Of a DNA stretch of 64,000 nucleotides, positions 31,869-43,700 are shown piece after piece. Within the stretch, counting starts at the first letter, position 1. Each line of letters begins with the position of its first letter. The position numbers and the translations under genes were made by a program. This DNA is from Hypomesus transpacificus (taxonomy: Eukaryota > Chordata > Actinopteri > Osmeriformes > Osmeridae): NCBI RefSeq assembly GCF_021917145.1, contig NC_061080.1, forward strand, positions 4,508,693-4,572,692, given 5' to 3'. The notes beneath the pieces are model-generated. The model saw only the letters and a program-made list of their open reading frames with translations. It was not told where the DNA came from and ran no database searches.

Positions 31869-34800
31869 CTACGTGGTCTTCGGCTTCTTTCTTGCCTGGA
31901 ACTGCTCCGTTTTGTTTTTAATCGATTTAATAAGCATAGACAGAGCCGGGTCAATGGCCTTCTTAGAGGGGTCAATGGCCTTCTGAGAGGGATCGAACAC
32001 AGCCGAGCAGCTGCTGTCAGCCTTTTCCTGTTTGTTTGCCCCCATTTCATGTTTCCTGGACTCTAAACTCTTAATCGCCACCTGGTGGCAGCTCTGCTGC
32101 TGCTCCCTGCGGCGCTGCTTCTCCTCTAAGATGCTCTGCGTGGCCTTGGTCTTCTTGTAGCCAGGATCGGACGGGTCTAGGTTGTACAGGTGGGAGGTGA
32201 ACATGGCCTGGAAGCGAGGATCTTGAACATCCACCTGTCAAAGACCATGCAAACTAAATCAAACTACTCAAAGCAAATCCAGAAAAAAGAACAGCAAATT
32301 GAATGAAACAAATTGTACTTCCAATGAAGAATAAACTACCTTATTTTACTATACTCTTTCTCACACAGTAAATCTGTCAGGTACCAAATTGTTTTTCTAA
32401 GCGCTGCGATTCTATGCGTCCAGACGACCCACCAGCAACCTATTGATTCTCTGACCTGAAAGTTGTCCTCTTCCTGGGCTGTGTCCTTCTTCAGCAGTCT
32501 CTTCCTCTTATTCTTGCTGAGATTCTGGTCCTCCACAATCTTGTCGTAGTTGAAGTGTTTGTGCTTGTCGTCGTCCTCATCGTCCATGAGCAATGCCATC
32601 TCAGCCTAGAGACACCCAAGAAAGCAAAGGCTCCAGTCATTTGAAACAGGCTCACTTTAATTTGAGTTCCCTTGTGACTGAGATATTACCAAAACACTTC
32701 AAGAGGCAATTTCAAGAGATTATTGAAGTGAAATGAAAAGAACTAAATTCAAGTTTATCAGTCGGCAAAACTAGCTGTATCACTACCATACAAGTCTCAA
32801 GTCTTTTGTTTGTCAGGTACACAGAACAACACAAGGTCAGACTGGGCACTGAAATTCTTAAGACAAGACAACGCAAGCACCTGGCATAACATAACGTACA
32901 CAGAACATAATTAACATCTATGCTGAGCTTAAATAAGTGAAACTTCCTAAACATACAGATAACAATAAATAATCCACTATACTAACCCTAATACAAAAAC
33001 GTCCTTAATATACAGATAACAATAAATAATACACTATACTAACCCTAAATGCACAAAGAATCTATTCAACCTATAACCTATTCTAACCTGGGTCGAGTAC
33101 AGTACAATAGTGCAAAATGACAGATACTGCAACCAGCAGCTGAGAGTGACAGTGTGTGCCTATTGCCTTCCGATGCATCCATGTATCAATGTAGCTATCT
33201 GTCATGCCAATACCAACCTTTCTCTTCACCAATGCTTCTTCCTCTTCCGGTGTTCTTTCTTCCTTCTTTTTGTTTTTCTTTGCCTTTGTCTTCTTTTTCA
33301 GGTCTACTGCAAAGCACAGGTCAGGACAGATAAGTAAAACAAAGGGTGGAATGGTAAAGAAAGGTAACAATCATTTTGTATTTTTTCTATGTATGAACAA
33401 GTTCAATAATGGCAGAATAGCACTACTTGCATGGCAATATTACTGCAGGTTGCACAAAGAATATCAATAAAATAAAAATATATAATTTAGTGCTGTCAGT
33501 TTAACGCGTTATTAACGGTGTCAATTTTTTTATCGCGCGATTAACGCTCTTTTTGGCCTAGCAAACTTTGTAATTTTTTTCACATGCTGTTGCAACAATT
33601 ACCGACGTTAGAAAGACTACAACACCACACCGGATCTAGCTAGACCGGAAATAAAACAACAGGCACGCCACACACACTTGTTTGGCTTGCGAGCCGGCTA
33701 AAGAGTAGTAGCAGAGCCCGTTTACGGATATTAGACATTCTCTGGTAGTAGGCTAACGTTACGTTTTGAGTGGATGGTGAGCGCGAGACGCCGAAATGGA
33801 TGCCAATAAGATTCTAAATGGAAAGTTTACTTTTAAAAAGTTGCCAAATGGTTCCATTGACAAGACCAAAGTGATCTGTGTGTTTTGTCGTTGTAAACTG
33901 AGTTATCATCGCAGCACGTCCAGTCTGAAATACCACTTGATGGCCAAGCACACAGCTGATGTGATTCATGCGAATTCTCCGCCCCCTCGTCAAAGCCAGG
34001 CGATTGCAATGTTGTTTTCAATAAAAAAATATTTGCACGAAGCAATCCGAACCACTTTTCCATGTTGATAAGAGCTTTAAAATTGAAAAAAAATGGGACA
34101 AAAAGAAATCAAGGGACATTTAGAATAGATAAAAATGTGTGATTAATTGATTAATCACGAGTTAACTATGACATTAATGCAATTAATCGCGATTAAATAT
34201 TTTAATCGTTTGACAGCGCTAATATAATTACTTAATAACATGGGCACTTACCCACTGATCCAAGCTCCTCAGCAAAGAATGGGTCATCTAGATCAACATC
34301 TGGTGGAAGCTCATCATCACTGAGGTCCAATTCAGTCGCCTGACAAAAAGACCATTCCATGTAACAAAGTATATTGTATGTATGTTTGCTTTAGAAAATG
34401 TGTAGTTATTCTGTTCTTGTAGCAGCTATTTCCTGGATGCTCACCTGCTTGGTTTTTGTCTTCTGTTTTTTCTTGTCCCTTTTCTTTTCAAGGAACTCTT
34501 CCCAGGGTGTCATATTGTCTTTTCCTTCAAGCTTCTTTTTCACCAACTGTTCTGTTGTTTCTTTAAGGCCTGACAAAAACAAAAACGTTTAAAGGTCACA
34601 TGAAAACTTCACTTTAGGAGGTTATTTAACATTAATATGAGTTCCCCTAGCCTGCCTTTGGTCCCCCAGTGGCTAGAATTTCCGATTTTTGTTGTTTCCC
34701 CTTCGTTGCTAATTTTAATATTTTGAATAAATCCCTCCACTGCATATTGCAGTCGCATCTGCCTGGATCTGGAAGATATCGCAGAGGTATTACTCCAAAA

Positions 34801-37800
34801 ATCATCACTCACACTGACAGCTATAGCGTTTATTCCCGTACTCACCATGGCTTTTGGGTTGACAGTTCCGGGAATTAAGTCGGGCGTAGCAACAGTAACT
34901 AAGGGGGCGTGGCCCTGGGGAACGGTCAGTTGCTCTGTTTGAAAATTTCCTCCTTGTGACGTCACAAGGAGCCAGGCTACCGCCCTTCTCTTTGCATTGC
35001 CCGCCCAGATAATCTGGCCCGCCCATGAAAAACTGAGCTACGATCGTGCAAAGGCCAGTGCATTATCGGTTTTTCCAGGAGAGACATCATGGCTAGCAAA
35101 CGAACGAAGCATAACAGTTACTCAGTGTTTGGATGTACAAATCAAAAGTTGTTTTTTTTTGTTCCTTCATCCAAGCCTCTGCACAACCAGTATCTTAATT
35201 TTATTTTCGCTGGAAATGCGCAGAGTTTTGTATGTCTGCGCCAAACATTTCAGCCACTACCGTTTCCTCAACTTGAGCCAATACAAGGCTGGCCTTGCTG
35301 AAATTAAATTCTGGATCATTACTAACTCTCCTTGGTCAAGCTACAAACCTTGGACAAGTGAGTTAACTAACGCTATATCATTTTGTTGCTTTACTGTATA
35401 TGGTTACCTAGCTTGCTACCCTTAGAATGTGGCTGTAACATTAGCTCTGCAGCTAACAGCTGAGTTACTGTTGCTAATGTAAAGGTAGATGGCATCAAGT
35501 GTGTGTGTGAATACAAACGCTGTATTACGGCTGTAGATAACCGTTTTGCGGTTGGTGTTATGGCGCGCGCGATATCCGCCTTTCCCCTCATTGAAATTAT
35601 TATTAGTGTGCACCTCTGCAAACCAGGGTGATCAGATGAGAATGGGCAAATTCGAGGCATCTTACAGCAACGGGGCTACGAGCCAGCTGAGTTACTGACG
35701 CTAATGTAAAGGTAGATGGCATCAAGTGTGTGTGTGAATACAAACGCTGTAACGCGAGTGTACACTTCTTTGTTATTTGGATAACCATCTGCTGTTGGTA
35801 CGGCGCGCGATATCAGCCTTTCTCCTCATTGAAATGACTAGTGTGTGCACCTCTGCAAACCAGGGTGATGAGATGAAAATGGCAAAATTCGAGGCATCTT
35901 ACCAGAGAATGTCTCATGGTCTCAGGTCTATGGAGCTATACTCCTCAAAATCCACTTTTCTCAGGATATAATTTTTTGTCTAGTAATTTGAATTCTGAAT
36001 TCGTAAGGGGAGGCAAAAAAAATACACACCGCTGGATATTCAATTTTTTTAAGTCGCCTTTCTGTTCTAAAAAGCCTTTGAAAATGTCATTGGCGTCATA
36101 CACATCGTACGACCAGAGCTATTGCTTGACGGCAGGCTCTGGTTACTTCCACTTTTCTCTCGAGGCATTGACAACACAGCTGACAGGTTTGGCTCTCCCT
36201 GTCAATACACATGCTAGAAAGAGTTTTGGCTTGCTAATGTTGTTGCTAATGTTCCTCCTCATTAGCATTTAAAGATACAGACACAGAAACAGCGCGTTTT
36301 GAGGAAAGCTCATTGTGGGACTGCTCGTAGTGGCTGTAATTATGCCCCATGGCTGAATTTCGGGAAAGATACTTCAGATAGAGTAATAGGGAACCACTAA
36401 GGCCTATAAAAGCATCCAAAAACAGCACATCATGTGACCTTTAAATCCCAGCAATAAACTGCCCCGTACACATGCTCAATCATCTCCACCCATAGTTTGG
36501 GCCTCCTACCTGGCACCCACGTGATCTCCATCTCCATGTCTTTGTCCTGGTGCTTTTTGTTCTTCTCCTGGATGTTCTTCAACATCTCTCTGTATTTGCC
36601 GATCTGCTCGGCACTCCTCTTTTTCCCTTTTGCAGGCTTTTCCCGCACTTCTTCAACGAAAGCCTCTTGTTCTTCAGCTAGGTTGTCAAAGACAAAAAGC
36701 AAACATACAATAATTGGAAAAAGGCAACACGTAGTGTTGCACAAGGATCCTTTAACTGTTAAATATGTTCTGTTAATACCTTTTGGTCGTTCCTTCTCCA
36801 GTACTTTCATCTCAATCAATCCCTCCCCTTCTTCTTCGTCCTCCTCTTCACTGGAGGAGGCCAGGTATGCGTTAAAGTCCATCTGCAGCAATTCTTCCTT
36901 GTTGAACTTCCTGTTCATGGCAGTCATACGCTCATGGTCCGTCTCATCCCATGTTAACTCCACCTGACAATTGAAAAGAGAAATTTAGCTAAAAATGGCC
37001 ATCTGTGTTTTTTGAGTCTTATAAAACAAATATTTCAGCCTAAAACATCACTTTGAGCCCAGACATAACCGTGCTTCTTAAAGGCTGTTGTAGTGCTAAA
37101 TTGAAAGTCAACGTAGATTAATTAATGAAAGTTTTTGTCAGTTTGCCAAACCTTGGACGTGGCTGATGCTGTTGAGGTGAAGCATTTTGGAGTGTACACA
37201 GACAGGTCAACATCTGTGGCCATGTCCTTTGGCTCATCATCAAACATCATCTCATCAGGTATGTACCTGTCAGGATTTATGTGACAAAGGATTTACAATT
37301 TACTATATAGCAACAAAAAGTTTATAGTGTACTATTTTACAATTTGTTATTGATTGATCTCTACTTTTGCCAATTAATTTTACCTAAGGTCCAGGATGGA
37401 GCAGCTGCTCTCATACTCAAAGCCATCACACTCCTCGTATATCTTGGCGGAGGTATCCAACGAATCACACTCCACCACAGCGTAGTAATACTTCAGCCGT
37501 TTGAATTGATAGTCTCGCATCTTCTCTCTGTGAATCCTGGGAGACAAACGCACTTATAATTATAATTTTTTGGTAGCAATCCATGGCAATCATTTTAAAT
37601 TAACATGACAGTTATATATCAACTCTTCACTGTCCACGTAGACTACCCATAATTGTATTACTTTTATTGTAATGAAGCGCATGAAATGCGCAAGTTCGCA
37701 GGTTGGGTACATGCTTGTCTCTCATGAACTAAATTAACAACGGTTACTAAATTATCTACCATTGTTTTTTTCAGGTCCCCATCACAGTTATAGTACAGCC

Positions 37801-39438
37801 GAGGCAGATTGTTAAGGCAGATTTAGATACTAAATAGTCTCTGCAAAGTTGTATAAAAATAAAGGCACCTTCACATTGATTGGTTTGTGTGTCTCAAGTG
37901 ACCACCCCTTAACACAGTATAGTCATTCAACCTGCTGTTTGTGCAGAATAGTGTAGGGCCTACTTTTCCTCATCCGTGTCTTTCTCTGGGTCCTCAGGCA
38001 AAGCCATTAGCTCCAGCGGACCCTGTGTTTGTTCAGTCTGTATCCGCTCTTTCCCAAACTCAGATGGGTAGATCTGGACAAATCAAATGCAATAAACCAT
38101 TGAAGTAGTTACCCGCTGCATTCAACTGAAACTAAAGGAGTGCATCTAATCCATATCAAATACAAACTAATTAGGGTAGTATTACCTTCACAGAGAGCAC
38201 CACACCTCCTTTGGGCTTGAAGGAGTTGAACAACGCAAGTAAGTCCTTGGCTTTCATTCTATCCCAGTCCATGTTACACACAGCCAGTCTCTTGGTTACC
38301 TGATTGGTATTGGAGTATTTAATGCCCATTCAAATTCAAAGGCAATGTGTGGAAACTTACATTTTAAAGTAACGTTTGTTAAAATAAAAGTGTCTATCCC
38401 AGGATTTTTTTGTTCAGTTACTGAAATCCTTGCTTTCTGAGCCTTTTTACATGATCACTACACAAAAAGAATTCAAAATTTTCTTGCAGTTTAACTTACG
38501 TCCTCAGTCCGTGGTGCATCTTTGCACAACTCGCCCCAGTCGTGTTCGATCTCCTCCTCCTCGTGACGCAAGATGGCCTCCACCTCGTCTTCCTCGTCCT
38601 CGTCTGAACTTGTTTCCACATTACCTTTCCCTCTGGCAAGATCTGGCCCGCTGTCACTGTCATCATCTGATTCCAAACCAGACTCATCTTCTGACTCACC
38701 CTCGAGGTCACTTTCTGCCTCCGGTTCATCTTCATCCACCTTGTCTTCATCGCCATCCTCACTTGCATCTGACATGCTGTCTCCCATGTCAACCTTTGAC
38801 AAATCCTCATCATCTTCATCAATGCCTGGCTCCTCCTCCTCATCATCTTTCTCACCTGTCTCAAGAAAAGAAATGTTTTGGCATTTACTGAACCTAGTGA
38901 GTTCATATGAAATTGCAAAGTCTCAATTTAATTCCAAGTTTTTGAGCATTCACTTCACTCCTCTCCAACACCCAAAACATGTCATGAACATCTTTCACTT
39001 ACCCTCCATAAAGACTTTTACTCCTCTCACAGTTTGGGCTCCCTTGAAGTCACAGTCTTTGGGCTTCACTGTTTTTCCCTTCTCTACAGGTTTTTCACTT
39101 GTGTCTGTGTCCTTTCCCACAGCAGAATCCAACTTTGTTTTTGTCTTCTCTTTCTTCTTCACCTGCTCCTTCTTTATCTTCTTCCCATCCTCCTCGTCAG
39201 ACTGCTCAGAGTCAGAGAGGTTGTAGAAGCGCTTCAGGTCTTCTGTAGAGGTGTGGTTAACGGGTCGGCCACGCTTGTCCACCGTGTACTTGAGCTTAAA
39301 CCGCTCGTCGTGAAACATGGACTGGAAGCGTTTGTCAATCTTGATCTTGCGCTCCTTCTCTGGCATTTCCCAGAAGCGCGGGTCCTTCTTCACCTTAAGG
39401 AAGCGGTCATCACTGCCATGGTGCTTTTTAGACGCCAT
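31869..39438 (-). CDS. esf1: ESF1 nucleolar pre-rRNA processing protein, 13 coding exons, 816 aa
   Basis: Minus-strand exons: 39438-39003, 38855-38500, 38299-38186, 38073-37964, 37536-37384, 37266-37152, 36963-36780, 36677-36510, 34569-34445, 34339-34252, 33303-33218, 32605-32456, 32234-31869. Frames join to 816 residues. The N-terminus shows [19 protein letters not shown] and [19 protein letters not shown]. Next come a long acidic region, [18 protein letters not shown], the conserved core ([44 protein letters not shown]) and [11 protein letters not shown]. The C-terminal NUC153-type motif [20 protein letters not shown] is followed by [23 protein letters not shown]1 acts in 18S rRNA maturation in the nucleolus. 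Just before the C-terminal DPALSM, the short block KAIDPSK is doubled. The donor after exon 12 is the weak GTCAGA. Two DNA transposons sit in introns: THAP-type between exons 8 and 9, hAT between exons 10 and 11. The start [13 protein letters not shown] aligns with other vertebrate ESF1 starts. Confidence 0.95.
32790..33125. repeat. Dispersed repeat, second copy of 18640-19110
   Basis: It carries the same ordered blocks as the copy in the ero1b intron, including the internal duplication ending CTATACTAACCCTAA. It lies between esf1 exons 12 and 11. The two copies differ by scattered substitutions and short indels, so both insertions are not recent. Confidence 0.8.
33488..34221 (+). mobile_element. 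Non-autonomous hAT transposon with 8-bp target duplication and BED-finger remnant
   Basis: The ends are TAGTGCTGTCA (33488) and, in reverse complement, TAGCGCTGTCA (34221). They are flanked by identical 8-bp target duplications ATATAATT at 33480-33487 and 34222-34229, which is diagnostic of hAT insertion. Subterminal regions are rich in TTAACGCG/GCGATTAA motifs. The 734-bp element contains one open frame (33796-34068) that reads as a BED-type zinc finger. The transposase catalytic domain and dimerisation region are absent, so the copy cannot move itself. It lies in the esf1 intron between exons 10 and 11, antisense to esf1. Confidence 0.9.
33796..34068 (+). pseudogene. Truncated hAT transposase: BED zinc finger only, 90 codons
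   Basis: The frame starts at an ATG ([20 protein letters not shown]) and contains CVFC, then HLMAKH, the Cys2-His2 spacing of a BED finger that binds transposon ends. It stops after 90 codons at TTFPC. In complete hAT transposases the catalytic RNase H fold follows; here it is missing. A short DNA-binding peptide could in principle still be made, but nothing shows expression. Confidence 0.75.
35089..35330 (+). pseudogene. Frameshifted THAP-domain transposase fragment
   Basis: The first frame (from 35089) carries [17 protein letters not shown] and LNFIFAGNA. The reading then moves to the +1 frame near 35215 and gives YVCAKHF and [13 protein letters not shown], with the C-x2-H pair of a THAP finger. 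The first cysteine of the usual C-x4-C pair is replaced (YSVFGC). One frameshift and one lost ligand mean it is dead. Confidence 0.6.
35452..35900. repeat. Direct repeat, two units of about 222 bp, inside the THAP element
   Basis: Unit 1 (35452-35673) and unit 2 (35679-35900) share AAAGGTAGATGGCATCAAGT, AATACAAACGCTGTA, a GGCGCGCGATAT-like block, CACCTCTGCAAACCAGGGTG and TTCGAGGCATCTTAC. They differ by small indels and substitutions. Confidence 0.85.
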
Positions 39439-39502
39439 GATGGCAAGATTCTCCAAGCACTGTAGGAAACAAAGAGACTGTTTATTACCAACCTTAACTA
39501 TT

Positions 39503-39693
39503 ACGTTTACATTTAGTCATTTAGCAGACGCTCTTATCCAGAGCGACTTACAGTAAGTACAGGGACATTCCCCGAGGCAAGTAGGGTGAAGTGCCTTGTC
39601 CAAGGACACAACGTCATTTCGCACGGCCTGAAACGAACCAGCAACTTTCGGTTTACTAGCCCAATTCCCTAACCGCTCAGCCACCTGACTTCC
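39503..39693 (-). repeat. tRNA-derived SINE, nearly full-length
   Basis: On the minus strand: GTCAGGTGGCTGAGCGGTTA (A box), a decayed B box (TTGCTGGTTCGTTTCAGGC), body TGTCCTTGGACAAGGCACTT and tail AGACGCTCTTATCC in reverse. It lies between the esf1 coding start exon and the upstream exon at 40355. Confidence 0.85.
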
Positions 39694-40354
39694 TTCGCAT
39701 ATTACTTTAAGATGTACTGATTACGTTTAAAATAAACATGGAGAATAACATTCCACCCCACTTTTTCTACTATGGGCAACCACATATAATGTGTACAAAA
39801 GCTAAAATATATGGGTTAACTTCGAGACTAATCTTGAGAGCCAGCTAAATCCCTGAGAGCGTCATAGCCGTCCATATGGACGTCCATAGACTGACGGCGA
39901 TGGCTGCTGACCTTTGAATGGATGGTAGGACGGCGATGCTAGCTCCTACTGCTAAACTTTGTGTTTCTAGGTAAAAGCTCTAGCTCAGGAACTATGATGT
40001 TTGCTAGTCAAGTAACTGTGAACTATGTGGCTTGTTTGCTATATGTAACTAACGTGCTACTCAATACACTTTTCTGTGGGAAACAAATGCCACTGCTTAC
40101 ACATATCCTTGGACTTAATATTTCACCTGGGTTTTCACCTGAGTGTTGTGTAGCTAAACTAACTAGGTATAGCTAGAGTCAGAGCTAGCTAGCTCCTTAT
40201 AAGATACCTCATAGTCATATTGACATACATGTTAACAACTCCCAATGCGGATTGATTAAGGACGACAGTGATAAGATTATATATGACATCAAATCTATCC
40301 CCAAATTAAGAAAATCCAACAATAACTGAAAAAATTGGCAATGTAAACGCTTAC

Positions 40355-40411
40355 CAAAACAACCACAGCGGTTTCTGTGATATCCTCAGGGTCCACGTGT
40401 TGTCCCAGCAT
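40355..40411 (-). CDS. esf1: Upstream esf1 exon, possible in-frame N-terminal extension
   Basis: On the minus strand an ATG at 40411 opens 19 codons (MLGQHVDPEDITETAVVVL) ending at a good donor GTAAGCG. The next acceptor (CCTACAG, exon from 39459) continues in the same frame through CLENLAI into the canonical MASKKHHG start, giving a 26-residue extension with no stop. The usual start is still preferred, because it lines up with other vertebrate ESF1 proteins. The alternative is that this is simply the 5' UTR exon and the open frame is chance. Confidence 0.4.
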
Positions 40412-40744
40412 GCACCTTTCCTACGGTGTCTGAAGTGGTACAATGTGTGGAATGGCTCAGAATTAAAATAAATAAAGTCTGCAGTTAATTTATTTGTATT
40501 TTATAATAACATTGATACTGACATAATCAAAGCATACTTTGATTATGATAGAAAATATGTGGATTGCACAAGTAAACATTTTCCCACATTTTCTCTGGAG
40601 AATCCAGTTCCGCTTTTTTCGCGTTTTCTGTTATTGAGGTCATTCAATGGGGACGGCAGGAAGACAGGAGAACTCCAGAGTTGTCTGTTGTGCAACGCGT
40701 GTTCAACATTATACTTACCTTTAGCGCGTGAATTACTTTCCATC
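40385..40744. promoter_or_regulatory. Bidirectional esf1/ndufaf5 promoter with CCCAGCATGC and CACGTG motifs
   Basis: The two genes start head-to-head with about 330 bases between upstream ATG 40411 (minus) and ndufaf5 ATG 40745 (plus). Bases 40404-40413 read CCCAGCATGC, the core of the ZNF143/THAP11 promoter element common in housekeeping bidirectional promoters. An E-box CACGTG lies at 40394-40399. No TATA box is placed suitably. The functional reading is inference from motif and layout. Confidence 0.5.
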
Positions 40745-43700
40745 ATGAACAGCAGAATAGGTAATTGTTTTCTCAATCGAAACTGTGTCTGCCGGAGAAT
40801 CGTCGAAATAGGTAGCATAAGGTTCCTTGTACCACGACAACATCCAGAATCTCTTTCTCGCAGGAATGTCATGACAGTTCATTCAAGGATATCCTCATTA
40901 AGCAACTTGATAGCATCCAAATATTGGTGTTCACAGTGGACTGATTTCAATAGGCAGCTGTCAAGCAGGTCTGGAACTACAATGAATATATTTGACCGAA
41001 CAATGAAAAGAAAACAGAAGAAATGGGCAGCATCACTACAAGATGCTGACAAATACGACTACCTGAGAAATGAGGTGGGTGGTAAATGTTGACCATGCAC
41101 CATGTACAGCTAACAAATATCTGACTTGGTGTTTCCTCTCGGCAGGTTGGCAGCAGAGTTGCGGATAGGGTATACGACATTGCAAGGTAGGACAAGCACA
41201 TTTTAAATGAGACCTTCTGTTCAAATGACACATGGCAGTTGTTTACAGAATTTCAGTTGATATGAAGGGAAAGTATTCAAAGCAAAAGGCTTGGTGTTTA
41301 ACGAAAGTCATGCACAATTCCTTTTGCGACTCTGCATCCAACAGAACATTTCCCTTGGCTTTGGACATTGGCTCTGGAAGGAGTCACATAGCTGAACATT
41401 TGAGCAAGGTACAGTGTATGTATATAGACATGGGAATTAAGCTATGAATTAATTATGCCTAGATATCAGACGTTTTCAGAATGTATAGTGTAAAGTGTAT
41501 TACATACTGAGTGTATTTTAAGATGTTGTTTTTATTTGCAGGAAGTGGTTGAGTGTCTTTTTCTCACTGAAATCTCAGATAATGCTTTGGTGGGTAAAGT
41601 TGTGAAATGTCTTTAGCACCAAAAAAAGTATGCTTAATATGTGATAGGCTACTTATAAGTAATGTGTTGTAGGAAATTAACATGGAACAGGAACAAGGTT
41701 CTTGAATGATTTGCATATTTCATCCCCAGAGACAAACGAGAAAGATAGAGATCCCCACACACTGTTTCCAAGCAGATGAGGAGTTTTTGCCATTCAAGGA
41801 AAACACATTTGACCTAGTGGTCAGCAGTTTGAGGTAATGTGTGACTCTTGGCAGTTGTTTTTTTATTTTAGAGGTACAGCAATTGGCTATACATTTGACT
41901 GTATCCAACTTTCTGCTTCCTATAGTCTACATTGGATCAATGATCTACCAGGAGCTTTGAGACAGGTAATATTTGATGAAGAGATGTTCATATATCAGTG
42001 CTCACTTGGTAGATTTCAGAGGGTGGAGATGTGAAAATTGAATGGGTAGGTAACAATTGAACATGGTCATTATCTGTCCCTCACCAGATCCACCAAGTCC
42101 TGAAGCCTGATGGAGTGTTCATCGGGGCCATGGTGGGTGGGGAGACCCTCTACGAGCTGCGGTGCTCCCTGCAACTGGCTGAGCTGGAGAGGGAGGGGGG
42201 GTTCTCCCCGCATGTGTCCCCCTACACAGCCGTCACTGACCTGGGCAACCTGCTGGGCCAAGCAGGCTTCAACATGCTCACTGTGGTAAGAGCGTAGATG
42301 GCAACATGTTGATTTAGCTTAGATGGCAACATGTTGATTTAGTGTTAGGTTGGAAATTCAAATTTATAACCACAACATAGGATTTAGGTCAAACTGATAG
42401 GAAACTGTAAAGGAGAGCAGGACCCAGGATTACAGTGTACTTAACCCTTAATGTGTTGCAAATGGCAAATAAACGTTGAACTTGGAATAGTTAAAACATA
42501 AAACAGCTGTCTAATGAGCAGAGGCCTGTTCCATAAAGCGAGTTTACAGAATAAGTGAGGCTTATGTCGTAGTCTTATTCTTTTCTAGTCGATTCGGTTC
42601 CATAAAGCCAGCTCAATGTAGTTCAAGCTCAGTTACTATAGCAACTTATGCTGCAAAACTAACCTGGTCCGGGGAAAACTAACTGTCAGGCTTAGCCCGT
42701 GTTAAGAATAGAGTGCACCTGTAAATATCTTGACTACTTGAAACAGACTCGGATTAGTCGGATTTCATGAATTAGAATTAGCCTTTTTAGCTCCAATTGA
42801 CTTGTTAGGTTTATTCAAGTTCGGTTTGGGACTTTAATCAAAAACATTTTTGTGGGATTTATGGATAGGCCCTAGCTCGATCTGTCCTACAATGTTTTCC
42901 TTTTTCATAGGACATTGATGATATACAGGTTCTCTATCCTGGAATTCTTGAGGTCATGAAGGACTTGCAAGGTACTGTATATGGCTTACAGCTATGGAAA
43001 CATGAGGCATTGCTTCACTTTGTGTCCTGTACATTTTTTTAAGAAACATAGTAATTGTTTGTATTCTCTTCATAATGTTTTAACAGTAAAACAATTACTA
43101 AATAAAAGTTTATACATATACACACACACACATTTTTCTTCTCTTTGTAGGTATGGGTGAGAGCAACTGTGCTTGGAACAGGAAGTCACTACTACACAGA
43201 GACACAATTTTAGCTGCTGCAGCAATTTACCAAGGTAAAAAGACCACTTCATTACACTCACATTCATGTTTACTCATGAGCCATAAAAATTCTACTCAAT
43301 GACCCAACACCTGTCCATTTGGCAATTTTCTAATTTCCTCCAAAGCTAAAGGGATAGGTTGTGTGATAAAGTTTCTCCTAATACTAGTAAAACTCTCATG
43401 CAGAAGTAAGTACAGAATAACTATTTGTAATAACACCACACATGCAAAATTAGGTAAACTCTTGCTCTTATGGAAAACGTATGGGTCATTTCAAAACATA
43501 CCATTGAGCTAACAGTTAAGTAGTAGCATGGTAATAGTAAAGACTAAGCTGAGATGTACCCTTTATACATTTGTTTTCGCGACTGTGCTGAACAGAATAT
43601 GGACCAGTGTAGTTCAAGACAGCACAAAACGATTAAAAGTTAATGCCACACTAGAAACTAATAAATAAGTCCATGATCAGCTTTTGTGACGAATCCGTCT

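Larger units (their letters stand above)
34588..36445 (+). mobile_element. THAP-type DNA transposon relic, about 1.86 kb, in esf1 intron
   Basis: The ends are mirror copies: TTTAAAGGTCACATGA at 34588 and its reverse complement CATGTGACCTTTAAA ending at 36445. The target-site duplication cannot be separated from the palindromic TTTAAA. Inside, an ATG at 35089 starts [19 protein letters not shown], followed after a frameshift by [15 protein letters not shown]. Together these look like the two halves of a THAP (C2CH) finger, as found at the start of P-type and related transposases. A direct repeat of about 222 bp lies inside. No catalytic domain was recognised. A fragment of the same family is at 4435-4545. 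Confidence 0.75.

Noticed and set aside
33796..34068. BED-finger host gene (ZBED-like)
   Set aside because: The frame lies wholly within a hAT element bounded by an 8-bp target duplication and ends before any further domain.
38573..39226. Plus-strand serine-rich open frame
   Set aside because: It is the antisense of the acidic esf1 exons (GAG/GAA/GAT runs read as Ser/Leu on the other strand) and crosses esf1 introns.
42520..42720. Possible MITE starting GGCCTGTTCCATAAAGCGAG
   Set aside because: It resembles a common fish repeat start, but no matching right end or target duplication was found.
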